Assembly (NCBI GenBank): GCA_023458315.1
Contig: JAEXAH010000013.1
Coordinates: 1-62,098 of the forward strand
Origin: Pseudomonadota bacterium
Lineage (GTDB): Bacteria > Pseudomonadota > Alphaproteobacteria > Rhodospirillales > Magnetospirillaceae
Reading direction: 5' to 3'
DNA length: 62,098 nucleotides
Under the pieces are notes generated by a model. It saw only the letters and a list, made by a program, of their open reading frames with translations, was not told the origin of the DNA and did no database searches. This document shows positions 1 to 7,023 of this stretch, piece by piece; positions within the stretch are counted from its first letter, which is position 1; each line of letters starts with the position of its first letter. A program made the translations under genes and the position numbers.

Positions 1-519
1 GCGCTGGGCCAGGCTTGCCCGGCGCTGCACGTGGTCGGCGTCGATCCGGCGGGCGACATGCTGGACCTGGCCGAGCGCAAGGTGGCCGAACACGGCCTGA
101 CCGAGCGGGTGCGGCTGTATCCGTGCAAGGTGTCCGATCTGCCGACCTTCGAACCGTTCGACGGCGCCACCCTGTTGCTGGTGCTGCACTTCCTGCCCGA
201 CGACGGCGCCAAGCTGGCGCTGCTGACCGACATCGCCCGCCACCTCAGGCCCGGGGCGCCGCTGGTGCTGGGCGACCTGTTCGGCCCCGGCTGGGACGAT
301 CCGTGGCAGGCCGAACTGCGTACCTATTGGCGCCATCTGCAAAAAGCGGCGGGCATCGACGCCGCCGACATCGACAAGGGATTCGCCCATGTGGACCGCG
401 ACATTCACCCCGTCACCGACGACCGTCTGGCGCAATTGCTGGAACAGGCCGGATTCGGTCCGCCGCGTCCGTTCTTTCGCGCGCTGTGCTTCGGCGGCTG
501 GGTGGCGCGCCGTGTCTAG
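1..519 (+). CDS. Class I SAM-dependent methyltransferase, 5' end missing
   Basis: The frame is open from the first base of the window, so the true start and the glycine-rich motif I lie upstream. What remains is about 172 residues of a Rossmann methyltransferase: an acidic SAM-ribose strand (VVGVDPAGDML), a central strand with LLLVLHFLPDD that matches motif IV/V of the Methyltransf_11/25 families, and a C-terminal LAQLLEQAGF segment typical of the last helix and strand. The substrate cannot be read from this fragment. Its stop overlaps the start of the rhodanese gene by 8 bp, so the two are probably translated from one message. Confidence 0.8.
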   Translation, partial: ALGQACPALHVVGVDPAGDMLDLAERKVAEHGLTERVRLYPCKVSDLPTFEPFDGATLLLVLHFLPDDGAKLALLTDIARHLRPGAPLVLGDLFGPGWDDPWQAELRTYWRHLQKAAGIDAADIDKGFAHVDRDIHPVTDDRLAQLLEQAGFGPPRPFFRALCFGGWVARRV

Positions 520-952
520 GGCGGCGTTCGCTTTGTTTGGTGCGGCATTCGCCGTGCTGCTGTGTCTGCCGGGCTGGGCGGCGCCCGCCCTGGCCAGCGA
601 CAGCGTCGGCCCGGCCGAGGCGCTGACCCTGGTCCATTCCCGCGCCGCCGCCTTCGTCGATATCCGCACGCCCATCGAATGGCAGGACACCGGCCTGCCC
701 TCGGGCGCCGCCGCCATCAGTTGGGGGCGGCCCGATTTCGCCGAACGGGTGCTGGCGCTGGTCCAGGGCGACCGCGCCGCGCCGCTGGTGCTGATCTGCC
801 GCACCGGCAACCGCTCGGGCAAGGCCATGGCCTATCTGCGCGACCAGGGCTTCGGCAACGTCCGCCACGTCCCCGAAGGCATGGTCGGCAGCGCCGCCGG
901 TCCCGGCTGGATCGCCCGCGGCCTGCCCACCGTGGACTGGTCGGGGAACTAA
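512..952 (+). CDS. Exported rhodanese-like protein
   Basis: A 146-residue protein read from a GTG that overlaps the upstream stop. The start was chosen because it gives a clean Sec signal peptide: SR, then a hydrophobic core, with cleavage near PALA-SD. The rest is one rhodanese domain with DIRTPIEW near the start and the active-site loop CRTGNRSG; Cys96 is the predicted persulfide-carrying residue. The CxxGxR loop is complete, so sulfur transfer or a redox role in the periplasm is possible. The natural donor is unknown. Coupling to a cytoplasmic methyltransferase gene gives no obvious functional link. Confidence 0.8.
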   Translation: MSRAAFALFGAAFAVLLCLPGWAAPALASDSVGPAEALTLVHSRAAAFVDIRTPIEWQDTGLPSGAAAISWGRPDFAERVLALVQGDRAAPLVLICRTGNRSGKAMAYLRDQGFGNVRHVPEGMVGSAAGPGWIARGLPTVDWSGN

Positions 953-1674
953 TTCACCGGTCGGGCGCCCATCTGGGTGAAGACGTCCTCGATCCGCCGC
1001 AACAGGGCGGTGGCGCCGGGGGCTTTGTTGGACACCAGGAAATAGGTGGCCAACCGTTCCAGCGATTCGCTGCGCAGGTCGGGCGGCGTTTCCTGGGCCA
1101 GGGCCAGGGTGGCGGGATCGGCGTAATCCAGCAGGTAATCGCCATGCCCGCCCGCCAGCATGCGGATGGCGGCCTGGCGGCTGTCGGCGAAGGACAGCGC
1201 CACCCGGTTGCCCGGAGCCTTGAGAAAATCGATCCAGCCGCCATAGCCGTAACCGCGCAGCACGATCACCGCTTTGCCGCCGGTGTTGCGGATGTCGCCC
1301 AGCGGCGGCGTGGCGGGCAGGCGATAGGCGCGCAGGTCCAGATAGGCCATGGGCAGGGCGCCGTATTGCACGGAATCCAGGATTTCCGGATGGCGGATCA
1401 GCATGGCCACATGGGTCGAGCCGTCGCGCAGCCCGGCCATCAGCCGGGCGCCGGGATAGCATTTGATGTCGTGCGCCAGGCCCGCCCGGGTCAGGATGGC
1501 GGAGATCAGGTCCACGGCCTTGCCCGCCGGGCGCCCCTGGGCATCGGTATAGGTCAGGGGCGGGAACTCGACGCAGCCGACCCTGACCACGTCGGCCGCC
1601 GCCATCCCCGCCCACAGGCAAAACGCCAGCGCCGCCAGGACAAGGCGGAACAACGGGCGCAGGACACGGCGCAT
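949..1674 (-). CDS. Periplasmic substrate-binding protein (SBP_bac_3-like)
   Basis: A 241-residue secreted protein. The chosen ATG opens directly on a signal peptide (MRRVLRP, then a hydrophobic stretch ending in MAAA-DV); in-frame ATGs at 1692 and 1701 would add a non-signal leader. The mature start VRVGCVEFPPLTYTDAQG is the usual first strand of polar amino-acid type binding proteins. No ABC permease or ATPase is nearby. The gene is instead divergent from a hybrid kinase, so it may deliver a ligand signal rather than feed a transporter (inference). Its stop overlaps the convergent rhodanese gene by 4 bp. Confidence 0.75.
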   Translation of the reverse strand: MRRVLRPLFRLVLAALAFCLWAGMAAADVVRVGCVEFPPLTYTDAQGRPAGKAVDLISAILTRAGLAHDIKCYPGARLMAGLRDGSTHVAMLIRHPEILDSVQYGALPMAYLDLRAYRLPATPPLGDIRNTGGKAVIVLRGYGYGGWIDFLKAPGNRVALSFADSRQAAIRMLAGGHGDYLLDYADPATLALAQETPPDLRSESLERLATYFLVSNKAPGATALLRRIEDVFTQMGARPVN

Positions 1675-1801
1675 CGGGTCTATACCTGACATGGCGGCCA
1701 TTGTGCGCCGGGCACCTGCCGCGCGCAATGGCTTCTGGTCTTGGCGGACGCTTTGGCCTAACCTTTTCCGGCAATTTCGACCAGTGCAAGGACGATTCCC
1801 G

Positions 1802-3988
1802 GTGGGGCTTTGGCGGATCGAACAGATCACCACCCGCTTCCTGGTCATCGCCGTCTCGGCGGCGGCGGTGTTGGCGGTGCTGGTGGCCGGGGCGGTGTCG
1901 TGGCGGCAGTTCGAGAGCGAACGGCGGCGGCAGAATGCGGCCATGACCGAAACCGCGCGCCTGAACGCCATCGCCCTGCAAGAGCCCATGTGGGCCATCA
2001 ACGACCGCGCCACCCGCACCATCATCGGTTCGCTGGCCGCCCATCCCGGCATCGTCTGCGCCGAGGTGGCGGAACCGCAGGGCCGTCTGCTGGCCGCCAC
2101 CGATACCGAAAACGGCTGCGGCACCCCGACCGGCGCCGAACCGGTGGTCGCCCAGGTGGTGTACGAAAACCACCTGCTGGGCCATCTGACCCTGTGGGTG
2201 GACAGTGGCGCCCTGCTCAGAACGGCGCGGGCCGATGCCCGGCTCAGCCTGCTGGTGTTCCTGACGCTGGCGGCGGCCATGGCGGTCAGCGCGGTGTTCG
2301 CCCTGCGCGCCACGGTGATGCGGCCGCTGGACCGTCTGAACCACGCCATTTCCCGGGCGGCCAAGGTGGCGGACAACCCGCGCCCCGACGACGAATTGGG
2401 GCGGGTGATCACCGCCTATAACAGTCTGCTGGACCGCATCGAGGCCCACAACGCCGAACTGGAAGACGCCCGCGCCCAGGCGGTGGCCGCCGCCCAGGCC
2501 AAATCGCGCTTCCTGGCGACCATGAGCCACGAGATCCGCACCCCCATGCACGGCGTGCTGGGCACGGTGGAATTGCTGCGCGAGACGGCGTTGAACCGCG
2601 AGCAGCGCAAGCTGGCGGACATCATCTGGACCTCGACCGAATCGCTGTTGGGGATCATCAACGACATCCTGGACCTGTCCAAGATCGAGGCGGGACAGGT
2701 GCGCATGGCCATGATCGCCACCGACCCCCGCCACGTTCTTCAGGAAGCCATCGCCGCGCTGGAGGCCACGGCGCGGGCCAAGGGACTGCCGCTGGTGCTG
2801 GAATGCGACGCCGCCATTCCCGATTGGGTGCTGGCCGACCCGCTGCGGTTGCGGCAGGTCGTCACCAATCTGGTGGGCAACGCCGTCAAGTTCACCGAGC
2901 GCGGCCATGTGCGGCTGTCGCTGCGGCAGCGCGACCAGGACATGGAAATCGCCGTCGCCGACACCGGCATCGGCATCCGCCCCGACGACCTGGCCCGGCT
3001 GTTCCAGCCGTTCCGGCAGGTGGACGCCTCGACCACCCGGCGCCATGGCGGCACCGGGCTGGGCCTGTCCATCTCGCGCCAGTTGGTGGAACTGATGGGC
3101 GGGCACATCGAGGTGCGAAGCCGTCCCGGCGAGGGATCGGTGTTCCGCGTCGTGCTGCCGCTGGTGGCCGCCGACCCGCCCGAGGACGGCGGGGAAACGC
3201 CCGCCGTTCCCCGCGCCCTGGGCGGCGGCATCGTGCTGGCGGCCGAGGACAATCCGGTGAACCAGTGGCTGTTGCGCTCGCAACTGGACCGGCTGGGCTA
3301 TGGCGCCGACATCCACCCGGACGGCGCCGCCGCCCTGGCGGCCTTTCGGCGCGGCGGCGAATACGTGGCAATCGTCACCGATTACCACATGCCGATCATG
3401 GACGGCCTGGACCTGGCCCGCGCCATCCGCGCCGCCGAGATGCGGGACGGCGGCCGCCGCCACATCCCCATCATCGGCATGACCGCCGACGCCTTCGCCG
3501 AAACCACCGAGGAATGCCTGCGGGCCGGCATGGACATGGTGGTGACGAAGCCGGTGTCGTTGCAGGATCTGGGGGCCGCCCTCAGCCGCCAGACCGCGGG
3601 CGCCGCCGTCCCGCCGATTCCCTGCGCCCCGTCCCCGTCCCCGGCCTCGCCCGATGACGCGCCGCTGCTGGATGCCGAGATCACCGCCGTCCTGTTCGGC
3701 GACGACCCCGCCGCCCGCGTCGAGATGGCGGCGCTGTACGCCACCACCGCCGACGACCTGCGCACCCGCCTGAACGCCCATCTGTCCGGGGGCGATGCCG
3801 GGCAATTGGGTGAAACCGCCCATTCCCTGGCCTCGGCGGCGCTGTCGCTGGGCGCCACCCGGCTGGGTCTGGCCGCCCGCGCCCTGGAACACGCCGCCAA
3901 GAACGACGACTGGATCCGGATTCGCACCCTGGCCGCCCGCGTCGCCGTGCTGGACGTGGAAACCCGCGCCGCCCTGGTCGGGCGATAA
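1802..3988 (+). CDS. Hybrid sensor histidine kinase with receiver and Hpt domains
   Basis: 728 residues from a GTG preceded by AAGGA nine bases upstream. The open frame extends further 5' but has no better start. Order: TM1 (about 13-34), a periplasmic sensor region of about 110 residues with no domain I recognise, TM2 (about 146-170), HAMP, HisKA with phospho-acceptor His243 in SHEIRTPMHG, HATPase with the N box NLVGNAVKF and GTGLGLSIS, a receiver with Asp527 in TDYHMPIMDG, and a C-terminal Hpt with His674 in AHSLASAALSLGA. All phosphorelay residues are present, so this is a complete three-step ArcB-type kinase. It lacks a neighbouring output regulator, so its target lies elsewhere. Confidence 0.9.
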   Translation: MGLWRIEQITTRFLVIAVSAAAVLAVLVAGAVSWRQFESERRRQNAAMTETARLNAIALQEPMWAINDRATRTIIGSLAAHPGIVCAEVAEPQGRLLAATDTENGCGTPTGAEPVVAQVVYENHLLGHLTLWVDSGALLRTARADARLSLLVFLTLAAAMAVSAVFALRATVMRPLDRLNHAISRAAKVADNPRPDDELGRVITAYNSLLDRIEAHNAELEDARAQAVAAAQAKSRFLATMSHEIRTPMHGVLGTVELLRETALNREQRKLADIIWTSTESLLGIINDILDLSKIEAGQVRMAMIATDPRHVLQEAIAALEATARAKGLPLVLECDAAIPDWVLADPLRLRQVVTNLVGNAVKFTERGHVRLSLRQRDQDMEIAVADTGIGIRPDDLARLFQPFRQVDASTTRRHGGTGLGLSISRQLVELMGGHIEVRSRPGEGSVFRVVLPLVAADPPEDGGETPAVPRALGGGIVLAAEDNPVNQWLLRSQLDRLGYGADIHPDGAAALAAFRRGGEYVAIVTDYHMPIMDGLDLARAIRAAEMRDGGRRHIPIIGMTADAFAETTEECLRAGMDMVVTKPVSLQDLGAALSRQTAGAAVPPIPCAPSPSPASPDDAPLLDAEITAVLFGDDPAARVEMAALYATTADDLRTRLNAHLSGGDAGQLGETAHSLASAALSLGATRLGLAARALEHAAKNDDWIRIRTLAARVAVLDVETRAALVGR

Positions 3989-4038
3989 AGCATTTTCCGA
4001 TGATCGTTACCGATCACCGGCGCCCTCAGGCGGCGGGC

Positions 4039-4080
4039 GTGGGCCATCCGGCCCACTTGCCTCCCGCGGCATAAGCCGCG
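4039..4080. repeat. Two small hairpins after the hybrid kinase gene
   Basis: GTGGGCC/GGCCCAC (4039-4056) and CGCGGC/GCCGCG with an ATAA loop (4065-4080) follow each other 50 bases after the kinase stop. Neither has a clear T run, so they may stabilise the message end or act as a weak terminator. The rest of 3989-4096 shows nothing coding. Confidence 0.45.
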
Positions 4081-4096
4081 CGGCCCCTTGGGCCTA

Positions 4097-4364
4097 GGGC
4101 GTAAACTCATAAATCCCATGGTGCTCTGCACACCCCGTAAGGCCATATAAAGGGCCGGGAAATGCAGGCGATAGCGGCGCTATCGCCAAATTTGACGGCA
4201 CAGTTAGATGGCCTTACGGGGTGTGCCCTTCGGGTTTGCCTAAGAGGCCGTACTGCTGCGTCATCGTCGCTTGGCTGTACCGTCAAGGTACAGCCTGCGC
4301 TCGTTTCCTGGCATTACGGCCTCTTAGGCAAACAGAGCACCATGGGATTTATGAGTTTACGCCC
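4097..4364. mobile_element. MITE-like non-coding element with 32-bp inverted ends
   Basis: A 268-bp element bounded by perfect 32-bp inverted repeats (4097-4128 and 4333-4364, outer end GGGCGTAAACTCATAAATCC) and flanked on both sides by TA (4095-4096, 4365-4366). Inside are two further perfect inverted repeats, 18 bp (4129-4146/4208-4225) and 19 bp (4234-4252/4315-4333). Each encloses its own 9-bp hairpin (4167-4187 and 4273-4295). The strand can fold into a three-armed cloverleaf. There is no credible ORF or transposase. TA-flanked inverted ends fit mobilisation in trans by an IS630/Tc1-like or related transposase, which is inference. The TA pair may equally be the outermost part of the repeat. 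The gap from 4365 to 4483 holds the yjdM leader. Confidence 0.7.
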
Positions 4365-4483
4365 TAACCAAATCCCGATGCGTTCCTCTTATCGGGATTT
4401 GGCACAAACCATTTCCCCCACGCCGCCCGGGTGTTCTAGGATCGCCGCCTTTTCACCCCGCCCAGACCAGCGACGAGGATTTC

Positions 4484-4834
4484 ATGAGCGACGGAATGAC
4501 CTGCCCGAAATGCGGTTCGGAACACGCCTATCACGATGGCAATCTGTGGAACTGCCCGGAATGCGCCCATGAATGGAACCCCGACGCCAGCGGCGCCGAG
4601 GCGGCGGCCGACGACGCGGTGCGCGACGCCAACGGCAACGTGCTGGCCGATGGCGACAGCGTCACCGTGATCAAGGACCTCAAGGTCAAGGGCTCGTCCC
4701 TGGTGGTCAAGGGCGGCACCAAGGTCAAGAACATTCGTCTGGTGGCGGACGCCGTCGACGGCCATGACATCGCCTGCAAGATCGATGGCATCGGCGCCAT
4801 GAACCTGAAGTCGGAATACGTCAAGAAAGCCTGA
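4484..4834 (+). CDS. yjdM: Zinc-ribbon protein YjdM (PhnA family)
   Basis: 116 residues, close to the roughly 110 of the family. The N-terminal zinc ribbon is CPKCGSEHAYHD followed by CPECAHEWNP, with all four cysteines present. The C-terminal half (DGDSVTVIKDLKVKGSS, then KIDGIGAMNLKSEYVKKA) is the conserved PhnA/YjdM beta domain. The family was once called alkylphosphonate-uptake protein, but no phosphonate role is established and no phn genes are nearby. GAGGA precedes the ATG. The inverted-repeat element lies immediately upstream and may affect its expression. Confidence 0.93.
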   Translation: MSDGMTCPKCGSEHAYHDGNLWNCPECAHEWNPDASGAEAAADDAVRDANGNVLADGDSVTVIKDLKVKGSSLVVKGGTKVKNIRLVADAVDGHDIACKIDGIGAMNLKSEYVKKA

Positions 4835-4837
4835 CCC

Positions 4838-5374
4838 TCAGGACGCGCCGTAGCCGTCGATGCGGGCGGCCAGCCGGGCGGCCAGGGCCGGGCTGGCCGG
4901 GGCCAGGGCGTCCAGGATGGCGCGGGCCTCGGCGCCGTAGGCGGCGGTCTTCTCCGCCGTCCAATGGGGCGGCGGCGGCCCCAGGTTGACGATGCGGTCG
5001 GCCATCTTGACCATCCACACCTCGGGCGGCTGGCGGCGGATACGCTCCAGGCTGTCGGCCATGGCCTCGGCCTTGGGCAGATCCGGCCGCTTGGTCAGGG
5101 CCTGCACCGCCGCCAGAACCTGGGGACCGAATGCCGATTCCACTGCCTCGGGCGGGGTCGGGGTGTCCTCGATCACGTCATGCAGCAGGGCGGCGCTGAT
5201 CGCCAGGGTGCCGTCGCGGCCGGGCTCGGCCGCCAGCGCCGCCATGACTTCCTGCGCCACCGACGCCAGATGGCAGACATAGGGAAAGCCGGTGCCGGGC
5301 ACCCGCTGGTCGCCATGGGCGCGGGCGGCGAAGGCCAGGGCGGCGAGATAACGGTCCTGCGACCAGGAAGACAT
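4838..5374 (-). CDS. HD-domain protein, small alarmone hydrolase-like (MESH1/SpoT-type)
   Basis: 178 residues, the usual size of stand-alone (p)ppGpp hydrolases. The pattern matches the RelA/SpoT hydrolase half: a helix with AARAHGDQRVPGTGFPYVCH, then HLASVAQEVM, the HD signature AALLHDVIEDTPT, and MVKMADRIVNL, where the D of KMADR is a metal ligand in the family. No synthetase or TGS/ACT domain is present. The start is fixed by GGAG seven bases before the ATG. It follows gloB by 14 bp on the same strand, so the two are likely co-transcribed. Hydrolysis of ppGpp or of a related nucleotide (NADPH has been reported for MESH1) is inferred from family. Confidence 0.8.
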   Translation of the reverse strand: MSSWSQDRYLAALAFAARAHGDQRVPGTGFPYVCHLASVAQEVMAALAAEPGRDGTLAISAALLHDVIEDTPTPPEAVESAFGPQVLAAVQALTKRPDLPKAEAMADSLERIRRQPPEVWMVKMADRIVNLGPPPPHWTAEKTAAYGAEARAILDALAPASPALAARLAARIDGYGAS

Positions 5375-5388
5375 CCGGAAACTCCGTG

Positions 5389-6162
5389 TCAGAAAACATC
5401 CTTGCGCCGCCGCAATTCGGCGAAGACGCGGGCGGGGGCGGTGCCGGGCTCCATGCCGACGGCGCGGGCCACGCCCGGCTGGTCGGCGCGCAGAAAGGGG
5501 TTGGTGGCCCGTTCGTCGGCCAGGATGGCGGGCACCGTGGGCAATTCGGCGGCGCGCAGCCGCGCCACCTGCTCGATGCGGGCGGCCAGGGCGGCGTTGT
5601 CCCGCTCCACCAGCCGGGCGAAGCGGCCGTTGGCGGCGGTGTATTCGTGGGCGCAATAAAGGCGGGTGTCGGGCGGCAGGTCGCGCAGCTTGGCCAGCGA
5701 GTCCCACATCTGCTCGGCACTGCCTTCGAACAGGCGGCCGCAGCCCAGCGAGAACAGGGTGTCGCCGCAGAACAGCGCCCCGCTGTCGGGAAACCAGAAG
5801 GCGATGTGGCCGGTGGTGTGGCCCGGCGTCTCGAACACCATGGCGGCGGCGTGGCCCAACAGGAAGGTGTCGCCCTCGCGCACTTCCACGTCGATGCCGG
5901 GAATGCGGTCGGCGTCGCGCCGCGCCCCCACCACCCGGGCGCCGGTGGCGCGCTTCAGTTCCAGGTTGCCGCCGGTGTGGTCGCCATGATGGTGGGTGTT
6001 GAGGATATGGCTGAGCCGCCAGCCGCGTGCCGCCAGTTCGGCCAGCACCGGCTCGGCCACCGCCGGGTCGACCGCCGCCGTGGCGCCGCTTTCCGGCTCG
6101 TGTAGCAGATAGACGTAATTGTCCGACAGTACCGCGATCTGTTCGATCACAATCCGCGTCAT
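5389..6162 (-). CDS. gloB: Hydroxyacylglutathione hydrolase (glyoxalase II)
   Basis: 257 residues, standard for GloB. It hydrolyses S-lactoylglutathione to lactate and glutathione in the cytosol, the second step of methylglyoxal detoxification. The metallo-beta-lactamase fold shows THHHGDHTGG for the binuclear metal site, a further ligand in ETPGHTTGH, the bridging Asp in FCGDTLFSLGCGR and the third His in YCAHEYT. The C-terminal substrate domain with NPFLRAD is present. It is first gene of a pair with the HD hydrolase. A strong hairpin lies in its leader region. Confidence 0.96.
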   Translation of the reverse strand: MTRIVIEQIAVLSDNYVYLLHEPESGATAAVDPAVAEPVLAELAARGWRLSHILNTHHHGDHTGGNLELKRATGARVVGARRDADRIPGIDVEVREGDTFLLGHAAAMVFETPGHTTGHIAFWFPDSGALFCGDTLFSLGCGRLFEGSAEQMWDSLAKLRDLPPDTRLYCAHEYTAANGRFARLVERDNAALAARIEQVARLRAAELPTVPAILADERATNPFLRADQPGVARAVGMEPGTAPARVFAELRRRKDVF

Positions 6163-6180
6163 CGCCGTCTCCGCGTCAGA

Positions 6181-6207
6181 CCGTGATGCAGAAAACCTGC
6201 ATCACGG
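6181..6207 (-). promoter_or_regulatory. Perfect hairpin in the gloB leader
   Basis: CCGTGATGCAG and CTGCATCACGG form a perfect 11-bp stem with a five-base loop. It begins 18 bases upstream of the gloB ATG. There is no T run in the gloB direction beyond the TTTTC loop, so a classical terminator is unlikely. An mRNA-stability element or operator is possible. Confidence 0.4.
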
Positions 6208-6211
6208 ATTG

Positions 6212-6266
6212 CCCCTCGCCGGGCGCCTGCATCCGCAGGCTTGGCCGCGGCCGCAATGGCCGCTGG
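6212..6266 (-). repeat. Dispersed palindromic repeat, copy 1
   Basis: Reverse-strand copy of an approximately 55-bp repeat found four times in the window (also 7978, 39922, 53338). The core reads GCGGCCATTGCGGCCGCGG, then a GC-rich hairpin, then CGCCCGGCGAGGG. In this copy the middle hairpin is GCCTGC/GCAGGC around GGAT. Compensating changes between copies keep the stem paired. It sits between the methyltransferase stop and gloB. Confidence 0.7.
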
Positions 6267-6269
6267 AGC

Positions 6270-6295
6270 GCCGCGCCTTATATTTAAGGCGCGGC
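6270..6295. terminator. Palindrome after the methyltransferase gene
   Basis: GCCGCGCCTTA and TAAGGCGCGGC pair perfectly over 11 bp around TATT. It lies 17 bases past the stop of the leftward methyltransferase gene, a position that fits a transcript end, although a long T run is missing. Confidence 0.45.
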
Positions 6296-6311
6296 TCTAG
6301 TCACGGTCAGT

Positions 6312-6959
6312 CTAGCCCACGATCTTGTAAACCACCACCTCGCGGCGGTCGCGGTCTTCCAGTTCCAGGCTGGTGCGGACCGTGGTGCGCGCCACCTCCA
6401 GCAGACCGGTCTTGGGCAGATAGGCGCGGCCGGGATCGGCCATCAGCACCGTGGCTCCGGCGGCGGCCAGCGACCGCAGCCAGGGGAAGATGTGCTCGGT
6501 CATGGGGCGTTCGTAACAGACGTCGCCCGCCACCACCACGTCCCAGCGGCAATCCTGGCCGACCACGTCCTGGTCGGTGACGTCCACCGCCACGCCGTTC
6601 AGTTCGGCGTTCAGCGGAATGACGGCGCAGGCCAGCGGGTCGATGTCGGCGGCCAGCACATGGGCGGCGCCGCCCATGGCGGCGGCGATGGCGCTGGCCC
6701 CCGACCCGGCGGCGAAGTCCAGCACCCGCTTGCCGCGCACCAGTTCGGGATTATCCAGCACATAGCGGGTCAGCGCCTGACCGCCCGCCCAGCAGAACGC
6801 CCAATAGGGCGGCGGCACGTTGACCCGCAGCAGCAGCGCCTCGGTGGCTTCCCACAGCGGCGTCACCTCGGTCGCCAGCCACAGGTCGATTTCCGGGCAG
6901 GCCGGGGGCTGCGACACTTCGGTCACGTCGCGGATGAAGGCGCGGGGGTCTTGGGCCAT
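6312..6959 (-). CDS. Class I methyltransferase, ETFB-lysine / Nnt1-like
   Basis: 215 residues. PPPYWAFCWAGGQALTRY, motif I LDFAAGSGASAIAAAMGG, the acidic strand VLAADIDPLA and the late DPGRAYLPKTGL segment are characteristic of the family containing the electron-transfer-flavoprotein beta-subunit lysine methyltransferase. The natural substrate in bacteria is probably a protein lysine, by family only. The ATG at 6959 matches where relatives begin (just before AFIRDVTE). An alternative ATG at 6989 would add ten residues. A dispersed repeat follows the stop. Confidence 0.8.
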   Translation of the reverse strand: MAQDPRAFIRDVTEVSQPPACPEIDLWLATEVTPLWEATEALLLRVNVPPPYWAFCWAGGQALTRYVLDNPELVRGKRVLDFAAGSGASAIAAAMGGAAHVLAADIDPLACAVIPLNAELNGVAVDVTDQDVVGQDCRWDVVVAGDVCYERPMTEHIFPWLRSLAAAGATVLMADPGRAYLPKTGLLEVARTTVRTSLELEDRDRREVVVYKIVG

Positions 6960-7023
6960 GAGGACTCTCAAACGTTCCACGTCCAGCATGGGGGTAAAAC
7001 TCCGGCGATGAAAGGGAATACGG

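Noticed and set aside
413..3892. Very long reverse-strand open frame opposite the hybrid kinase
   Set aside because: It has low-complexity Gly/Gln/His-rich composition, no ribosome site and covers a clear kinase on the other strand. Such antisense frames are expected in GC-rich DNA.
4162..4572. Coding region inside the inverted-repeat element running into yjdM
   Set aside because: The frame exists only because of GC bias, crosses all the hairpins and overlaps yjdM out of frame.
6181..6207. Riboswitch in the gloB leader
   Set aside because: A single simple hairpin without the conserved core of any known riboswitch class.
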